From positions 1,767,167-1,831,166 of the forward strand of contig CAJFCJ010000005.1 of assembly GCA_904063045.1 (NCBI GenBank): a stretch of DNA of 64,000 nucleotides, written 5' to 3'. A program made the position numbers and the translations under genes. The first letter of the stretch is position 1. Each line of letters begins with the position of its first letter. Positions 37,775 through 49,603 of this stretch are shown one piece after another. This DNA is from Dimorphilus gyrociliatus (Eukaryota > Annelida > Polychaeta > Dinophilidae). The notes beneath the pieces are model-generated. The model made no database searches. It was given only the letters and a program-made list of their open reading frames with translations, and had not been told where the DNA came from.

Positions 37775-39824
37775 TCAGTGTTTCCACATCTTCAGCATTC
37801 CGTCATCTGAATAAGTTGCAATTAGGTTATTGTGTGGATGATGACAAAGTCCAATTACGTCCTTATCATGAACCTGAAAAAGCAAACACAAGTCATAATC
37901 TCTTACGATTTACATATGAGAATAGCTAGTTACCTCTAATGTTCTTTCCAGCTTCCCAGTAGACATACAAAAACAATACAATACATTATCTTCCCCAACA
38001 CAATAAATCCATTCACCTCTAGGTGAAGTTGTGCAACAGACAAAATCTCCTCCCTCCCTTTTACCGTTATTGAAACTTCTGACAATCTGTCCTCTCATAT
38101 TCATAACAACAACAGTATTCGATCGATTACACACTACAAAATGATCTTGATTTCTTGCTATTAAATGAACACTATGAACAGTCAAATCAGTACCGCTATC
38201 AATACCACCAACAGATTTAAAAGTATTCTGACAATCAGCTGTTTTCACACTCCAAACCTTAACTGAACCATCCGAACTTGCACTAATGACATAATGGCCA
38301 TCAGCTGTGTATGTAGCCCAATTTACAAATGAGGTGTGACCACGAAATTCTTTAAGTGTTTTTCCAGACTTCAAGCCGTGAATGCGTATTGTATGATCGA
38401 AAGAAGAGCTGAGTATATGACTGTTGTCCTTTGACATTTGAACGCAGGTTACGCCCTTTGCATGTGCTTTTTCAAATCGACGAAGACATTGGCCAGTTTG
38501 AATTTTCCACACCTGTTAGAAAGATAAAAGCTTAACAATGATCAATCAATCAAATATATGACAGAATTTACTTTAATCTTTCCATCTTGCGATCCGGTTG
38601 TTAGCATTTCTGAATCTCTACTAAAGCACATGCATAAAACTGCCTCCTCCATCATCATATAGTTATCTTGAGCCTGATATTTTAAATCTTTTCGAATTTT
38701 TCCTGTTGTAAAGTTCCAAACTTCTATGAAACCATCGATCGATCCAGTTACCAAATATTGTCCATCAGGTGAAAATTTAGCACATTCGACATGAGATTTT
38801 TGGCCAAACTGTAAAAAAATAATGAATGAATCTGTAACAGATTTTACTAAATCAAGCAAACTTTTATTTGTTTAGCGAATTGAGTAGGGTATCTTTCGTC
38901 CTCCTGTTGTTTAACTGAAGCTTTTCCTCTGAAAACATCGATAGTTGTTCCTGGAGGCAAAAGTCCTTGATGTTGTTGCCATTTTAAAGCTTGAGCTAAC
39001 AGAGCCAAAAGTCTTGACGAAGGTACAACATGTACTTCACCAGAAAGGCTCTGTGCTATAGCTCCACGCCTCTTATCTTTACTTTGACCTTCAGTATAAG
39101 CCTGTATGTAGGAATAGTCGTAAAAAAGTTTTGTACGCAAAGAGTTAATGTATGAAAACTGAACCTCTTTTGGATCAAAATAATTTCTTTGTAGCATATT
39201 TTCTAAATGTACATATCTTTCAGGATGCTTAGATTTAAGCATTATCATAGGATCTGTTTGCCTCAGAACAGATCTAGCAGCTGCTAATTCTCTCAATTCA
39301 ATTAATTCCAAAACAATTTGTTCATATAAATCTATCAACTTCTGATCTGGAAGTTTAAGTGATTGAATTGCTTGTAAAACTGTGTCCCAATGACCATTGT
39401 TAATTTCTGCAACAAAATTTTCAACAGAGTCAACTGTATTTAGAGAGATGTTCGTTTCTTCCTGTTGGTTTAGAAAAGAGTAAACAAGTTACATTAACAT
39501 CAGAATTTTGAAAGACTAATAGGATATAGACAGCTTAAAAAACAAATAAAAATACTTAGTTATACCTGCAAAGTATGTAAAGTTCGAAGTAAGTTATTTT
39601 CTTTCAAATATTGCTGAATTAACCGGATAACGCTGAAAATGAGCGATAATGAAGATAGTTTAAGAAATATAAGTAAGATATCGTATATACGAAATTAAAT
39701 GCAGTGCAATCGAAAAAAAATGTTTTGAATATTTTAATCTGAATTGTTAATAATAAAAGAATTTGGGCTTAAAAAGTTGTTTAGCAAAAACTTACTCAGC
39801 CGATTCTATTTCCAAAGCCGCCAT
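37775..39824 (-). CDS. SMU1: SMU1, WD40 pre-mRNA splicing factor
   Basis: Six exons, 39824-39796, 39632-39566, 39461-38862, 38808-38572, 38512-37934 and 37873-37775; 536 aa with all phases matching. A LisH motif (about residues 8-38, [21 protein letters not shown]) and CTLH region (40-95) are followed by a linker and seven WD40 blades ([54 protein letters not shown] and others), ending in [10 protein letters not shown]. Identity to vertebrate SMU1 is very high by eye over the whole length. SMU1 forms a complex with RED/IK in the spliceosomal B complex in the nucleus. It is divergently paired with ALG14, 253 bp between start codons. Confidence 0.96.
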
Positions 39825-40077
39825 ATTTCCAAGCAACTTGTAATATGGTGTTGAATGGAATATATGAACACGAGTTTACCCGTCTAAATCGTGAAACGTA
39901 CTACACTCAAGATTAAACCTTTAAAATGAGTATATTATTTAATATTTGAGTACTTTATTTTGGCAATGTATTGAAAGACAATTAGGAAATTTCGTCAATA
40001 CTGTAATAACTGACAATAACAACAAGTTAATCAAAATTTAAATTGGCTTATGCGGCTCTTGTGTAAACTTGGAAAGA
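39825..40077. promoter_or_regulatory. Bidirectional SMU1/ALG14 promoter
   Basis: 253 bp separate the two start codons of divergently transcribed housekeeping genes, so both promoters must lie here or within the first exons. No TATA box stands out. The arrangement is inferred from gene position only. Confidence 0.5.
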
Positions 40078-40842
40078 ATGTTTTACATTTTCGCAATAAC
40101 AGTAATAATCTTGGTAATTCTGCTAGTTTTTCGATTAGCCTATATCTTATATAGTCTAAGAAAAGCTCGACAGAGTCCGGATGCTCCCCAAGTCAGAAAT
40201 GTAGTCAAAACAATGATAATAATGGGCTCAGGTTTGTTACACCTTTCAACTTGAAAATAGTTAGATTGATTGTTGATTATTAAATTTTAAGGTGGCCATA
40301 CAACAGAAATGCTAAGATTAATTTCGAAACTGTCTCAACAATATTCTCCCCGGATATATATCATTGCCCAAACTGATGAAATGAGCAAGCAAAAAGTGAT
40401 GGAATATCATTCCACCGATATTCCCGTAAGTACCTAATGTTTGCATTTCTCAGACCTTTAAAATCGTTTATTACAATTATTTTAGTATGAAATCAAATTA
40501 ATACCTAGAAGCAGAGAAGTAAAGCAAACATATTTTAGTAGCATTTTTACAACAATTTATTCATTTATCTACTGCTTTCCAATGATATTTAAATTTAAAC
40601 CGGACTTGGTGCTTACAAATGGACCTGGAACGTGCATTCCAATCTGCATGATGGCGTTTTGTATGAGGTTTTTTGGTCTTAAAGAAAGTAAAATTTTGTT
40701 TGTGGAGAGTATTTGTCGGGTGAAAACGCTTTCATTAACCGGTAAAATTCTATACTACTTTGCCGATTACGTTGTTGTTCAATGGAAAAGTTTGTATGAG
40801 AAATATCCACATTCAACTTATCTTGGTGGAAGATTAATATAA
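40078..40842 (+). CDS. ALG14: ALG14, membrane anchor subunit of UDP-GlcNAc transferase
   Basis: Three exons, 40078-40231, 40292-40425 and 40486-40842; 214 aa. The ATG at 40078 is followed by one N-terminal TM helix (FYIFAITVIILVILLVF), then the GT-B-like N-half: MIIMGSGGHTTEML, YSPRIYIIAQTDEMS, IPRSREVKQTYFSS, PDLVLTNGPGTCIPIC, VESICRVKTLSLTGKILYY and a short C-terminus, YLGGRLI. These are hallmark ALG14 sequences. ALG14 anchors the catalytic subunit ALG13 to the cytosolic ER face, where the pair adds the second GlcNAc to dolichol-PP-GlcNAc. It converges on POFUT1, whose stop is 105 bp downstream. Confidence 0.96.
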
Positions 40843-40947
40843 ATCTTTAGCATTTTAAATTATTGTTAAAAAACATGAGATAGCTATATTATGATGCTTT
40901 TATTTTTATTTAAAAAATTTTAACGAAAATCAAAATGGTTGTTATAT

Positions 40948-42226
40948 TTAATTGACGCCCCAAAAAAGAGTGGGCCTATCACCGGCATATTTCCTAGCTC
41001 TTGTTGCAAAAGATGTGAAAGATGATACGCAATTACCAATAAAGTAATCCGATTTGATAAGGACAGCCAGATCATACAAAGGATTCCACGGATCCCAGTG
41101 ATAGATTCTTACATTCTCGCTTTGAAGGTGCTCTTCCAATTCAGCTTTCATATTTCTCTTGTCAGTCGCTACGAAAACAACTTTATACTTAGTTTTCAGG
41201 ACTATACTCTTAACTAATCTATAAAAATAACATAATTATTTTATGAAGCTAGATAATTAATTTTAAACCTTAAAATTTCCTTATCATCCGGAAAACACAT
41301 ATTATTAGTCACGATATTTTGGGAGTCTCCATCTAGACATTGCGGTGAAGCCATATAGGCAGGTGTTTTTAGCTTTTCTACATCTTTACATGCATTTGCC
41401 CAATCAACATTATTTCTTAAATGAATGCCAATGAAATTTTCCTTTGGAAAATTTTCGTTTATATACTTTTCAGATTCAGTTACAATCTTGTCACTAAACA
41501 CTAGGTACTTTTGTAAAAATTGATGTTCCCTCCGTATTGGAAATGCTGCTGGTGATCCCCTATAAGCCAAAACCGGATACTTTGAAGGCTTATATCTTTT
41601 TAACCATTGTAATTTACTTTCTTCACCGTAGGATAACTGATAAACTATATCTTTAACAAAGTCAACTTTGAGACCATCCCAAAACGGGCCGAAAGGAGAT
41701 CCAGATTTCATTCTACACCCTAGTTTTTCATCACTTTTAGGTAAATAGCAAAAGCCATATCGTTGTTTTTCAGGCCAATATTTAGGTGCTAAATGCTCCA
41801 TAAATTCATCGGCTAAGATCACTTTATGGTATTTCGCAATTTCTTCTACTTTGAAATATTCGTCAAAATGAACATTTCGCTGTTTAAGAAAAAAACCTGT
41901 ACAATTATCTCTGTTATAGATACACGTTATTTTTTGCTAACGTAAGTTCGGAACGGCGGAAGAATTAATGTTCGACCCAACATTTTTGCGAAAGCCAGAC
42001 CTCCAAGTAAATGATCCACTTGATTACCAAATCTCCCTTAATTGTTAAGCCGATTATGTCTATGAATTAGAAGCACAGATAAATTGACGTACTAACCCAT
42101 ACATAAACAGAATATAATATAACCATTCTTATCCCATTCGTATTTCTCATCCTGTTCGCCACTGTTCACCTGATTCACAATCATGGAAATCATGGCAATA
42201 CTCAGAACTAATTTACAGAAAGACAT
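40948..42226 (-). CDS. POFUT1: POFUT1, GDP-fucose protein O-fucosyltransferase 1
   Basis: Four exons, 42226-42097, 42036-41942, 41879-41269 and 41218-40948; 368 aa. A signal peptide ([16 protein letters not shown]) is followed by the GDP-fucose-binding start [42 protein letters not shown]-like [22 protein letters not shown] (the catalytic Arg region, HLRIGSDW in mammals), MASPQC, VFVATD and the C-terminal [12 protein letters not shown]. This is POFUT1 along its length. The enzyme adds O-fucose to EGF repeats of Notch and other proteins in the ER lumen. The C-terminus ends LFWGVN: the KDEL-like ER-retention signal of the vertebrate enzyme (RDEF) is not present. Confidence 0.94.
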
Positions 42227-43439
42227 AACTTCAAATGTTGATTTAATCTTAAATTATCTAATAAAAATTTCAATAGAAAAAAGTTGTCAATATATATTTG
42301 ATATAAAATTTATAGAATGAAACTGACAGCCGATAATAGCCGAAAAGTTTCAAATGTCCTCAATTTCGTCCGTTCGTTGCAAATTACGGTGTCCAGAAAT
42401 ATAATAAAAACCAGTTCGCGCTCAAAGAAAGTGCTTTTTCAATTATTCTAAATAAAATATGTCAAATTATAAAACAAACATATAGGAGGATAATCTAAGC
42501 CTTTCAAAAGATATTATTACGCTTATCATAACTAGTACGTCGATACCAATAATTCCGAATCAAACGGAATATCTTTACGTTGAAAAGTAAATTAATTGTA
42601 TAACTGTCAATCGAGAAAAAAAACAGCCTAATTGACTGCGAATTCACTGGCAACTGCAAACTTATTTACTCTCTAGAGAATATTGTCGGGAGACTATTCG
42701 CTCAGTTTTAATCCAGGAATTACTTTGTTCTTTATTCTAAAATTGGATTAGTTGCTCTCTATTTTAGGAAAATTTTTGTAAATTTAGGTAATGTAAAAGA
42801 ATTTCAAATTGGAATGAAGAATTGGAAAGAGTAAAAAAAGAATCATCATTATGTAAGGAAAAAGACTCTTATTTTATTCTATTATTTCGTGCTTTGGGAA
42901 GTAGCTTATCCCCTTTAAAAAAGTACTTTTATAGATTCATTAATTTAGTATTTTTTTTTATTTGGGAAAAACTTGTTTTTCCAGCAGTTCTTTTATTCTG
43001 TCTGCAAAGTAGAAAGTGTTTATACATATTATATGTGTAGATCTATTTTTTATTATCATTTTGTTCGGCTGGCTAGCGATTTGCAGTGCATTTTACAGTG
43101 CGTATATAAAGGTATATATAGGTATTTACTTCGTTATTTAATCTACCTGAGAGTATATTACACCATTCTCTGTATAAGATAACGTATTCATATATTCAAA
43201 TTATAATTAATAATATTATATTTCCAGAGGATAGCATTCTTATGTAGAGTGGATATGAAGTCAATGGTAAATTATCTATAAAAACATGACTGTCATACAT
43301 TTGCATGAACTTATTAGCATATCACTTGCACTCCATAAGTTTCAGCTATAAGAAGAGAGATCCCAATTACATAATCTTATAGGAAGGAGCATCTCCTAAA
43401 ACTGTATACAAGCATTAGGCGACGTTGATTGGTAAAAGA
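42227..43439. other. Spacer between POFUT1 start and GPCR promoter
   Basis: No supported coding exon. It contains the POFUT1 5' region and AT-rich sequence; ORFs here lack conserved motifs. Confidence 0.45.
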
Positions 43440-43523
43440 CTGGTTCGACGTCATCGTTTGCATAATATATAAAAAGCATCATTTGTAGTTTTGCAGGCGA
43501 TATTCACTGAAAAAAGTTGTAAA
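43440..43523 (+). promoter_or_regulatory. CCAAT/CRE/TATA promoter with a candidate 5' UTR exon for the GPCR
   Basis: In order: a CCAAT-type attggt, a cgacgtcatcg CRE near 43447-43458, a TATA box (atatataaaa) at about 43467-43477, and about 45 bases further on a donor-like aaag|gttagt at 43523-43524. This spacing fits a promoter followed by a short untranslated exon spliced to the GPCR coding exon about 1 kb downstream. CRE plus TATA is common for neuronally regulated genes; transcription from here is inferred. Confidence 0.5.
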
Positions 43524-44542
43524 GGTTAGTATCAATGCTGTATTTTTGCTAAAAAATTTCCTTTACTTTTAAGATAGTATTACAACTTTTAACCTTTAAA
43601 AATGAACACATTTATAGATTAATATGTTTTCATAATATAATCGTTTTTTATAATTATCAAATACGATACAGAGAGATGTAGACAATTTAGAAACAGTTTG
43701 TAAAGGAAAATAAAAATTTATGATTTATTAAATATTTAATATTTTGGTATGATACTCGTACAGAAGGTAAAAAGGTAAAATTACATTTTGTAAAATGCTC
43801 GTTGTTTTTAGCTAACGGGCAAAAAGTACCATTTGTCGGATATGATTGTAAATAAGCGAAAGCCATTAATTAAGAACTAAGAAATGAGAAAAAATTAAGA
43901 CGCGTTTTTAATAAGGCTTGCACTATATTCATATTCAATTGATAAAGTATAAAAGATGCAATATTCTTTTGCCGACAACAACACGTAGTAAAATTACATG
44001 TAGACATTCTAAAACGATAGTAAATATCTAGGTTTAAACAGAGTCTTTATTAGGTTATTGCATTTGCTATATCTGCTTCTAAACGCTTTAAACAACGTAA
44101 GTAACAATGGTAATAGGTAAGAAATTGGAAAAAAAATAAGTCTTTAATATCTTTGCCATATAGCTCTTATATCTTGTTAAATAAGCAAAAGATCTTTGTC
44201 TTTTTTACTGCTTTTTAGATTTCTTTTTACTTTTGAGCAAATATTTCAAATGAAATAGACCAAAAATATGGTGCTTAGTCGCCCTATTCACCATGTCACG
44301 TACAGTCTGAGGAATGGGATAGGAAGGGGGTTTTGGTGGTAAAAAAAAGAAAAGGAGAGGGAAAAGACGTCTCTCTAGTTTCATTAAGCAGACTGACAAA
44401 AGTCAGAGTCTTCTGATTACTTCCGCGACTTGCTTTTAAAGAAAGATAAATATATAGGAAAAAAATTGTCGATTTTATTTATTTACTTATCTTATAGACA
44501 ATTTTTTCTAAAGCGAAGAAATTAGAGAAAAATAAAATAATC
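43524..44542. other. Probable 5' UTR intron of the GPCR gene
   Basis: AT-rich with no conserved coding exon. A minus-strand ORF near 44205-44381 has a hydrophobic start and a Lys-rich tail, but no recognised family, so it is not called. Confidence 0.35.
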
Positions 44543-45726
44543 ATGACTATGAATGCGATCGACTCATCATCTTTTTCTCCTCTACTATCTGTTTCGTCTC
44601 CTTCTCCAATGGTATCCGATTTGACCAGAGCAAATACAATAAGGTCTACAACACTTGTGATTTGTGCTTTCGGAATAGGTGGTATAACATTAACTGTTAT
44701 CGTTCTTAGCCGAAAACATATGAGTAATAGTACCAACGTATATTTGATGGCCTTAGCTGTTTCGGATTTGATATACTTATTAATTTTTGCTTCAAAACGG
44801 ATTGGAGAGAGAATAATAGAAGATATTTTATCCATTGATCCACAAACACAGGCTCAGGACATTTTCGATATTTACGATATATATGCTAGTCACCTAATGC
44901 AGATTTGTCTCTTAGCCAGCATTTGGTTAACTGTTGTTCTGGCAATTGAGAGATGGATAGCAATATGTCAACCTTTTCTGGCATCAAAGTTTTGCACAGT
45001 TTTTCGTTCAAGAATTTTCACAATAATAGTTTTTCTTTTCGCCTTTCTAATGCGTTTGCCATCACTATTCGAATTTAAGATTGATACACATCATTCATCT
45101 AATAAGACATTCATTTTTAAATCAGCAACAAACTTCTCAAACAGTGTTTCTTATAATATAGTATATCCTTGGATTGTTGATGTTTTTATTTCATCTATTA
45201 TACCTTTTGCACTTTTACTCGGTCTAAATCTAAAACTTATCATTGAGGTTCATAAATCAACAACCTATCTACAAAAGAGCCTAACAACACCTAACAATCG
45301 AGTTCGTCGAGAAGAACTTCAAATTACTGTAATGCTTATATCGGTTATAATTGTCTTCTTTATTTGTCAGGTTAATTGTCTCAATTATCAAATTTAAATT
45401 TATCTATTAAATTTAATTGATTCCAGGCACCCTACCTAACCTACGCTGCCCTCTTAACTATAATAAGCAGACAAAGAACACAGAGCTTTATGATTTTTCG
45501 AGAAGTTGCTAAATTAATGTTGACTTTAAAGTCTTCTGTTAATTTTGTACTTTACTGTTGGTTTAGTGAAAAATTTTGGTTGACAATCAAAAGATTATTT
45601 TGCTTTTGCGATTGGCAAAGTCGAAGAAAAATGAATACTTTAGATGGTACGACGCCTACTGTCTATTTTGGAATGAGAAAGTTAAGTAGTTCAAATGTAA
45701 GAGAGACAACATTCACAATTGATTAA
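44543..45726 (+). CDS. Class A (rhodopsin-like) GPCR, peptide-receptor type
   Basis: Two exons, 44543-45370 and 45427-45726 (56-bp intron in TM6), give 375 aa. Seven hydrophobic segments are seen: TM1 STTLVICAFGIGGITLTVIVL, TM2 NVYLMALAVSDLIYL, TM3 HLMQICLLASIWLTVVLAIE with ERW in place of DRY, TM4 FTIIVFLFAFLMRLPSL, TM5 YPWIVDVFISSIIPFALLL, TM6 QITVMLISVIIVFFICQAPY, TM7 with SSVNFVLYCWF in place of NPxxY. The extracellular N-terminus is Ser/Pro-rich. NFxxY in TM7 and the general pattern resemble protostome FMRFamide/myoinhibitory-type peptide receptors. The ligand is unknown. A Ser/Thr-rich C-tail follows. It converges on the ASB-like gene. Confidence 0.85.
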
Positions 45727-46236
45727 AAAAGGAAAAAGACATTTTTGTTTTTCGTGTTCACTTTTTCTATATTAGTTTATAGTGTAGAGTACGTGAGGAA
45801 CATATTAATTACTTTAACATGCAGTTATTTGTTTTATCTGTTAATTACTCTATTAAATACAGTATTCGGCTTGTCGAACAGCAAAAAAAAAAAACAGCAA
45901 CAAAGTAAAAAAGGAAACAAAATCATCTGTTTATTGTAATTCTAGGTTTTTTAGAAGCACAACTTGACTCTCTCTCTCTCTTTTTTTTTCTGTTCAGTAT
46001 CATTTACTTAGTAGAAAAATTGAAATGTTTTATTTTTTCTTTCTGTAGACTTTCCTCAATAGGTTTTCCACTTGGTGGATAGATAATACACTGCAAGATT
46101 ATCTTCATCATTCCATAAAAATTATGAAATATTCCAGTCATAGCATTTTAGAAAATGATGAATGATCGTTTTACTAGCGACATCTGTTACATACACTTAA
46201 ATGATGTACAGATTCAAAGATGGACATTTAAGGAAA
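45727..46236. other. Convergent 3' spacer
   Basis: Contains the 3' UTRs of the GPCR and the ankyrin-SOCS gene, a poly-A run (about 45884-45894) and a (TC)n tract (about 45968-45982). No coding sequence. Confidence 0.5.
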
Positions 46237-47619
46237 TTAATGATGAAATCCCTCCAAATAGCATTCAACATCACTAAAGTTAATATAACGTATCAAAGTA
46301 GGAGGAAGAGGCAATCGAATGTAGGTGGTGTAAACGTTTTTACCCAAAGACTTTCGTATAGTGAAACGACAGAGTTGCATAAGGGTGTTACGCTCAGTGA
46401 CGTCTTGTAAAAACTCATTCATCAATCTACTCATGTGCGTAAACTTGGGTAACTTTATAACATCCATACTTCTTATTAACTCTAACAAAATTTCCAATTT
46501 ATCCTCTTTAACACAAAATTTCAAGGTTCTTTCCAAAATCACCGGCCTCCTCGTTAACACTAGGTTCAAACAATTCAAGCAATTCGATTTGGTGGCATAG
46601 TGCAGAGCATTGTGATTGCTATCGTCAAGATCATCAACAAATGATTGTGGTAGAAGAGTTAGAAGGTATTCTACTGTATTTATATGTCCTCCCCTGCATC
46701 CCAGCATGAGGTAATTGGCTTTTGCTGGTATATAAATTTGAGCGTCGCAATATCCAGTGTCAATTATTTGATCTATACGACAATCACCAGTAGCCAGTAA
46801 TAAATTAATAATTTTATGGTCGCTTCCACCTTCACATGCCCAACCGAGAGCGTTTAGGCCGCAAGCCTTGATTTGTACATCAGCCTTATAGCTTAATAAT
46901 AATTTAACGATGTCATAGTGTTTGTTATAGCAAGCAAATAACATTGGTGTCATTCCTCTCGAATTCTTTGAATTAATGAGATTCCTACACCGTTCGTCGT
47001 ATAGTAAGCTTCTCATTGCTTTGAAGGCGCCTTCTGTCGCCGTTGCATGTAAAATATTCTCAGAATGATTATCTTGTATTGTAGGATCGGCTCCCGACCT
47101 CAACAATAGATCAACAATCTCATCGTAATCCGCCCTTGCTGCCATAAAAATCGGCGTCCTGCCAATCATCGTTCGAGCATTTATATCTGCGCCAGCTTTC
47201 AAGATCATCCTTGCACATTCAATATTATCTCTTGTGCATGCCCAATGTAAAGCGGTAGCCCTAACTCGGAAATTGGCCTTATTAACATTAGCTCCGTGCT
47301 TTAATAGTTCTTCCACGACATTATCGTGACCATTTCTTGCAGCTAAGATAAGTGCAGTATTACCATTGGAATCGTGAAGATTAGGAGCGCATCCATTCGA
47401 TAGTAACGCCCTTGCAGGACCACTATAACCCTTCCAAGCTGCGACATGAAGAGCTTTAGCCATTTCATCGCAAGCTTGATTTTTACTGGATTGCAGTAGT
47501 TTGTTTACTCCGTCTGCATCATCTCTTCTAACTAAGCCAACTAAACGACTATTTTTGTCCAAATTCTAATTAGTATATATGTTAATTACGTTAAGAACTT
47601 TTTCCTACCTCATTTCCAT
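46237..47619 (-). CDS. Ankyrin-repeat and SOCS-box protein (ASB-like E3 adaptor)
   Basis: An 11-nt first coding exon (47619-47609, ATG GAA ATG AG) joins in phase 2 to a single large exon (47548-46237), 440 aa. The large exon has no suitable ATG at its own start and an in-frame stop lies just upstream, which supports the mini-exon. About eight ankyrin repeats follow (HVAAWKGYSGPARALLSNG, NGNTALILAARNGHDNVVEE, ALHWACTRDNIECARMIL, GRTPIFMAARADYDEIVDLL and others). The C-terminus matches a SOCS box: TLMQLCRFTIRKSLG ... LPLPPTLIRYI. ASB proteins recruit elongin B/C and cullin-5 to ubiquitinate substrates bound by the ankyrins. Which ASB this corresponds to is unclear; the substrate is unknown. Confidence 0.85.
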
Positions 47620-47936
47620 TGTTTTACTTAATTGACAAGATGAGCTAAACTGATACAAAGCCATTTTTAAAGCAAAATGTAATAATTTTTCACCTTTTGC
47701 AGATCTACTGCACTACGTATATACTATCTTATCTAGGTTAAGGTGAAGGTTTAAAAACACGAAACTACAGTACCAAAGCTGATGATATATATTTTTGATT
47801 AATTTTTTTTTAATAAAAAAAAAATGTAACAAATTTTTATATCAAAAGATTTATTCTATTATATGGAATAAGTTAAATTTAGGTTATATTTTATTAACAA
47901 ATGAGTAAAAGTTCTCCTTTTCTCCTTCATTAATTC
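47620..47936. other. Short spacer
   Basis: 5' region of the ankyrin-SOCS gene and 3' region of the two-TM protein gene; poly-T/poly-A rich, no coding exon. Confidence 0.45.
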
Positions 47937-49444
47937 TTATAAAGATTCTTCTGTATCTACTTCTTGATATTCTACTCTTTCTCTAGAGTATTCAATTTTA
48001 GATGGATTCTTTGTCCTTCGGAACCAGACAAGTATACCAACGGAACATATGACCACCAAAACGAAAGTGGAAATAGTTGCAACCATTTTAAGATCTACTG
48101 TTTGTAGTATATAAAGAATTTGTTTGTCTTCCATAGCCTGTAAATTCATAGAGAGGAAAAGAGAATGAGAAAGAATAAAGTATATATTAATCTATTAATC
48201 TAATTTCAACTTCTTAAGTACAGTATGGAACCTAATTGCAACAATTAAATTATGTCAACATTACTTACAGATGGTTTAGTCATTCCTAATGCTTTGCAAT
48301 TTGTAGAGGTAAAATTACAATACGTTTTATAGTAACTTTTCTCCTGTTGAAAAAATCCTTTCCATTGCCTAAAACTGCAAAAAAAAGGAGAAAAGGAAAA
48401 GGAAATTTACCAACAGCATTCCGATTAAATAACGTTAGGGGATTCTTTTAATTAACCTTTTTAATAAATCCATACGATGATTACATAGTTTGCAAAGGCA
48501 ATGTATTTGTGACGTCATCTGGGTAATATATTTATTATATTTTAACAAGTATTAACGAACAATGAGAACATTATAAAGATATAATACCATAAAGCAATCC
48601 TTTTGGCAAGGCTTTTGTAATTTTGATGGAAGGCAGGTCCTCTAAAACAAATATGAGAAAAGTTGTTGATTGAAAGTGATTAATAGGATGCTTCATAAAT
48701 GATTAGGATGAGGGGGAAGGGTAAAATGTCAAAAAATGACTTACATTAGCACGCGTTCCATCCACCATTGTCACATGCATAATTCTTCTTACTGCTGTTT
48801 GGCATTGATTGTTGAAAACTCTTAGCGAACATAGAAATGATAAAGATTCGATTGTAAGATGAGATTCCTTTATAAATATTACAAACAATATACTAGTATA
48901 TATATATATATATACAGTATATACATTATACAGTATATAAAAATTTATATTAAATTTAGTAAAGATAAGATAAATAAGGAAATTTTTTGTTACAAACTTT
49001 GCTGATACATTGTTCTTGAGAAGATGTAAGATTATTTAAACAATCCTGTTTGTCACATAAATTTATCCATTTGTCTGAAAAACTATTTGCCGTTTCTAAA
49101 CACCATTCACCCTCAGGACATTTAGCCTTTATTAATGACAGCATAGAACGGTTGTAGATGATATTATTGACATCTAAAAGGGTTAGATTGACACTAAAGT
49201 CGTTTAATAAAGCTTTATCCATTGGGCAAACTTGATTTATTTTAATAGATCTGTTGCAATACTTGAAAGGTGGGCTTTTACGAACACCAACCAATCTAAA
49301 TGGCTTAAAGAAAGCCTCCTCAACAAATATAGCTCCTCTCCGTAAACTTCCAACGGTGTAGATAAACAATAGGAAACCGAATAGTAGAAAAGTTATTACT
49401 AAAATCGTTCCTTTAACCTTCAAATTGGACGTTTTCTTCGACAT
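47937..49444 (-). CDS. Orphan two-TM protein with a cysteine-rich extracellular region
   Basis: Five exons, 49444-48998, 48867-48745, about 48641-48589, 48374-48269 and 48137-47937, give about 309 aa; the small third exon only fits if it is 53 nt. The ATG at 49444 follows an in-frame region without upstream Met. One TM near the N-terminus (GTILVITFLLFGFLLFIYTV) and a second near the C-terminus (ATISTFVLVVICSVGILVWF) bracket a loop of about 220 residues with many cysteines and several N-glycosylation sequons (NRS, NLT), including CPEGEWCLETA, CDKQDCLNNL and YCNFTSTNC. A short acidic cytosolic tail ends the protein. The layout recalls CD36-type two-TM proteins, but no family motif is recognised. 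It lies on the same strand as, and just downstream of, the peripherin-like gene. Confidence 0.6.
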
Positions 49445-49603
49445 TCCAAAGCAAAATAGTTTAACCAAGAGTTTATTTAAAAAAAATTAAAAGAAATATG
49501 CACAAAACATATGGTATTTAATCGATTTGGGTAAATCGATTTCGTATATAAAAACTATATCGTTTTAAATATTTCTTAAATAGAAAAAATGTTATCTAAT
49601 CAT

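Noticed and set aside
44205-44399. Minus-strand ORF with hydrophobic start and Lys-rich end
   Set aside because: It lies in the presumed 5' UTR intron of the GPCR on the opposite strand, has no recognised motif, and is T/A and C-run driven.
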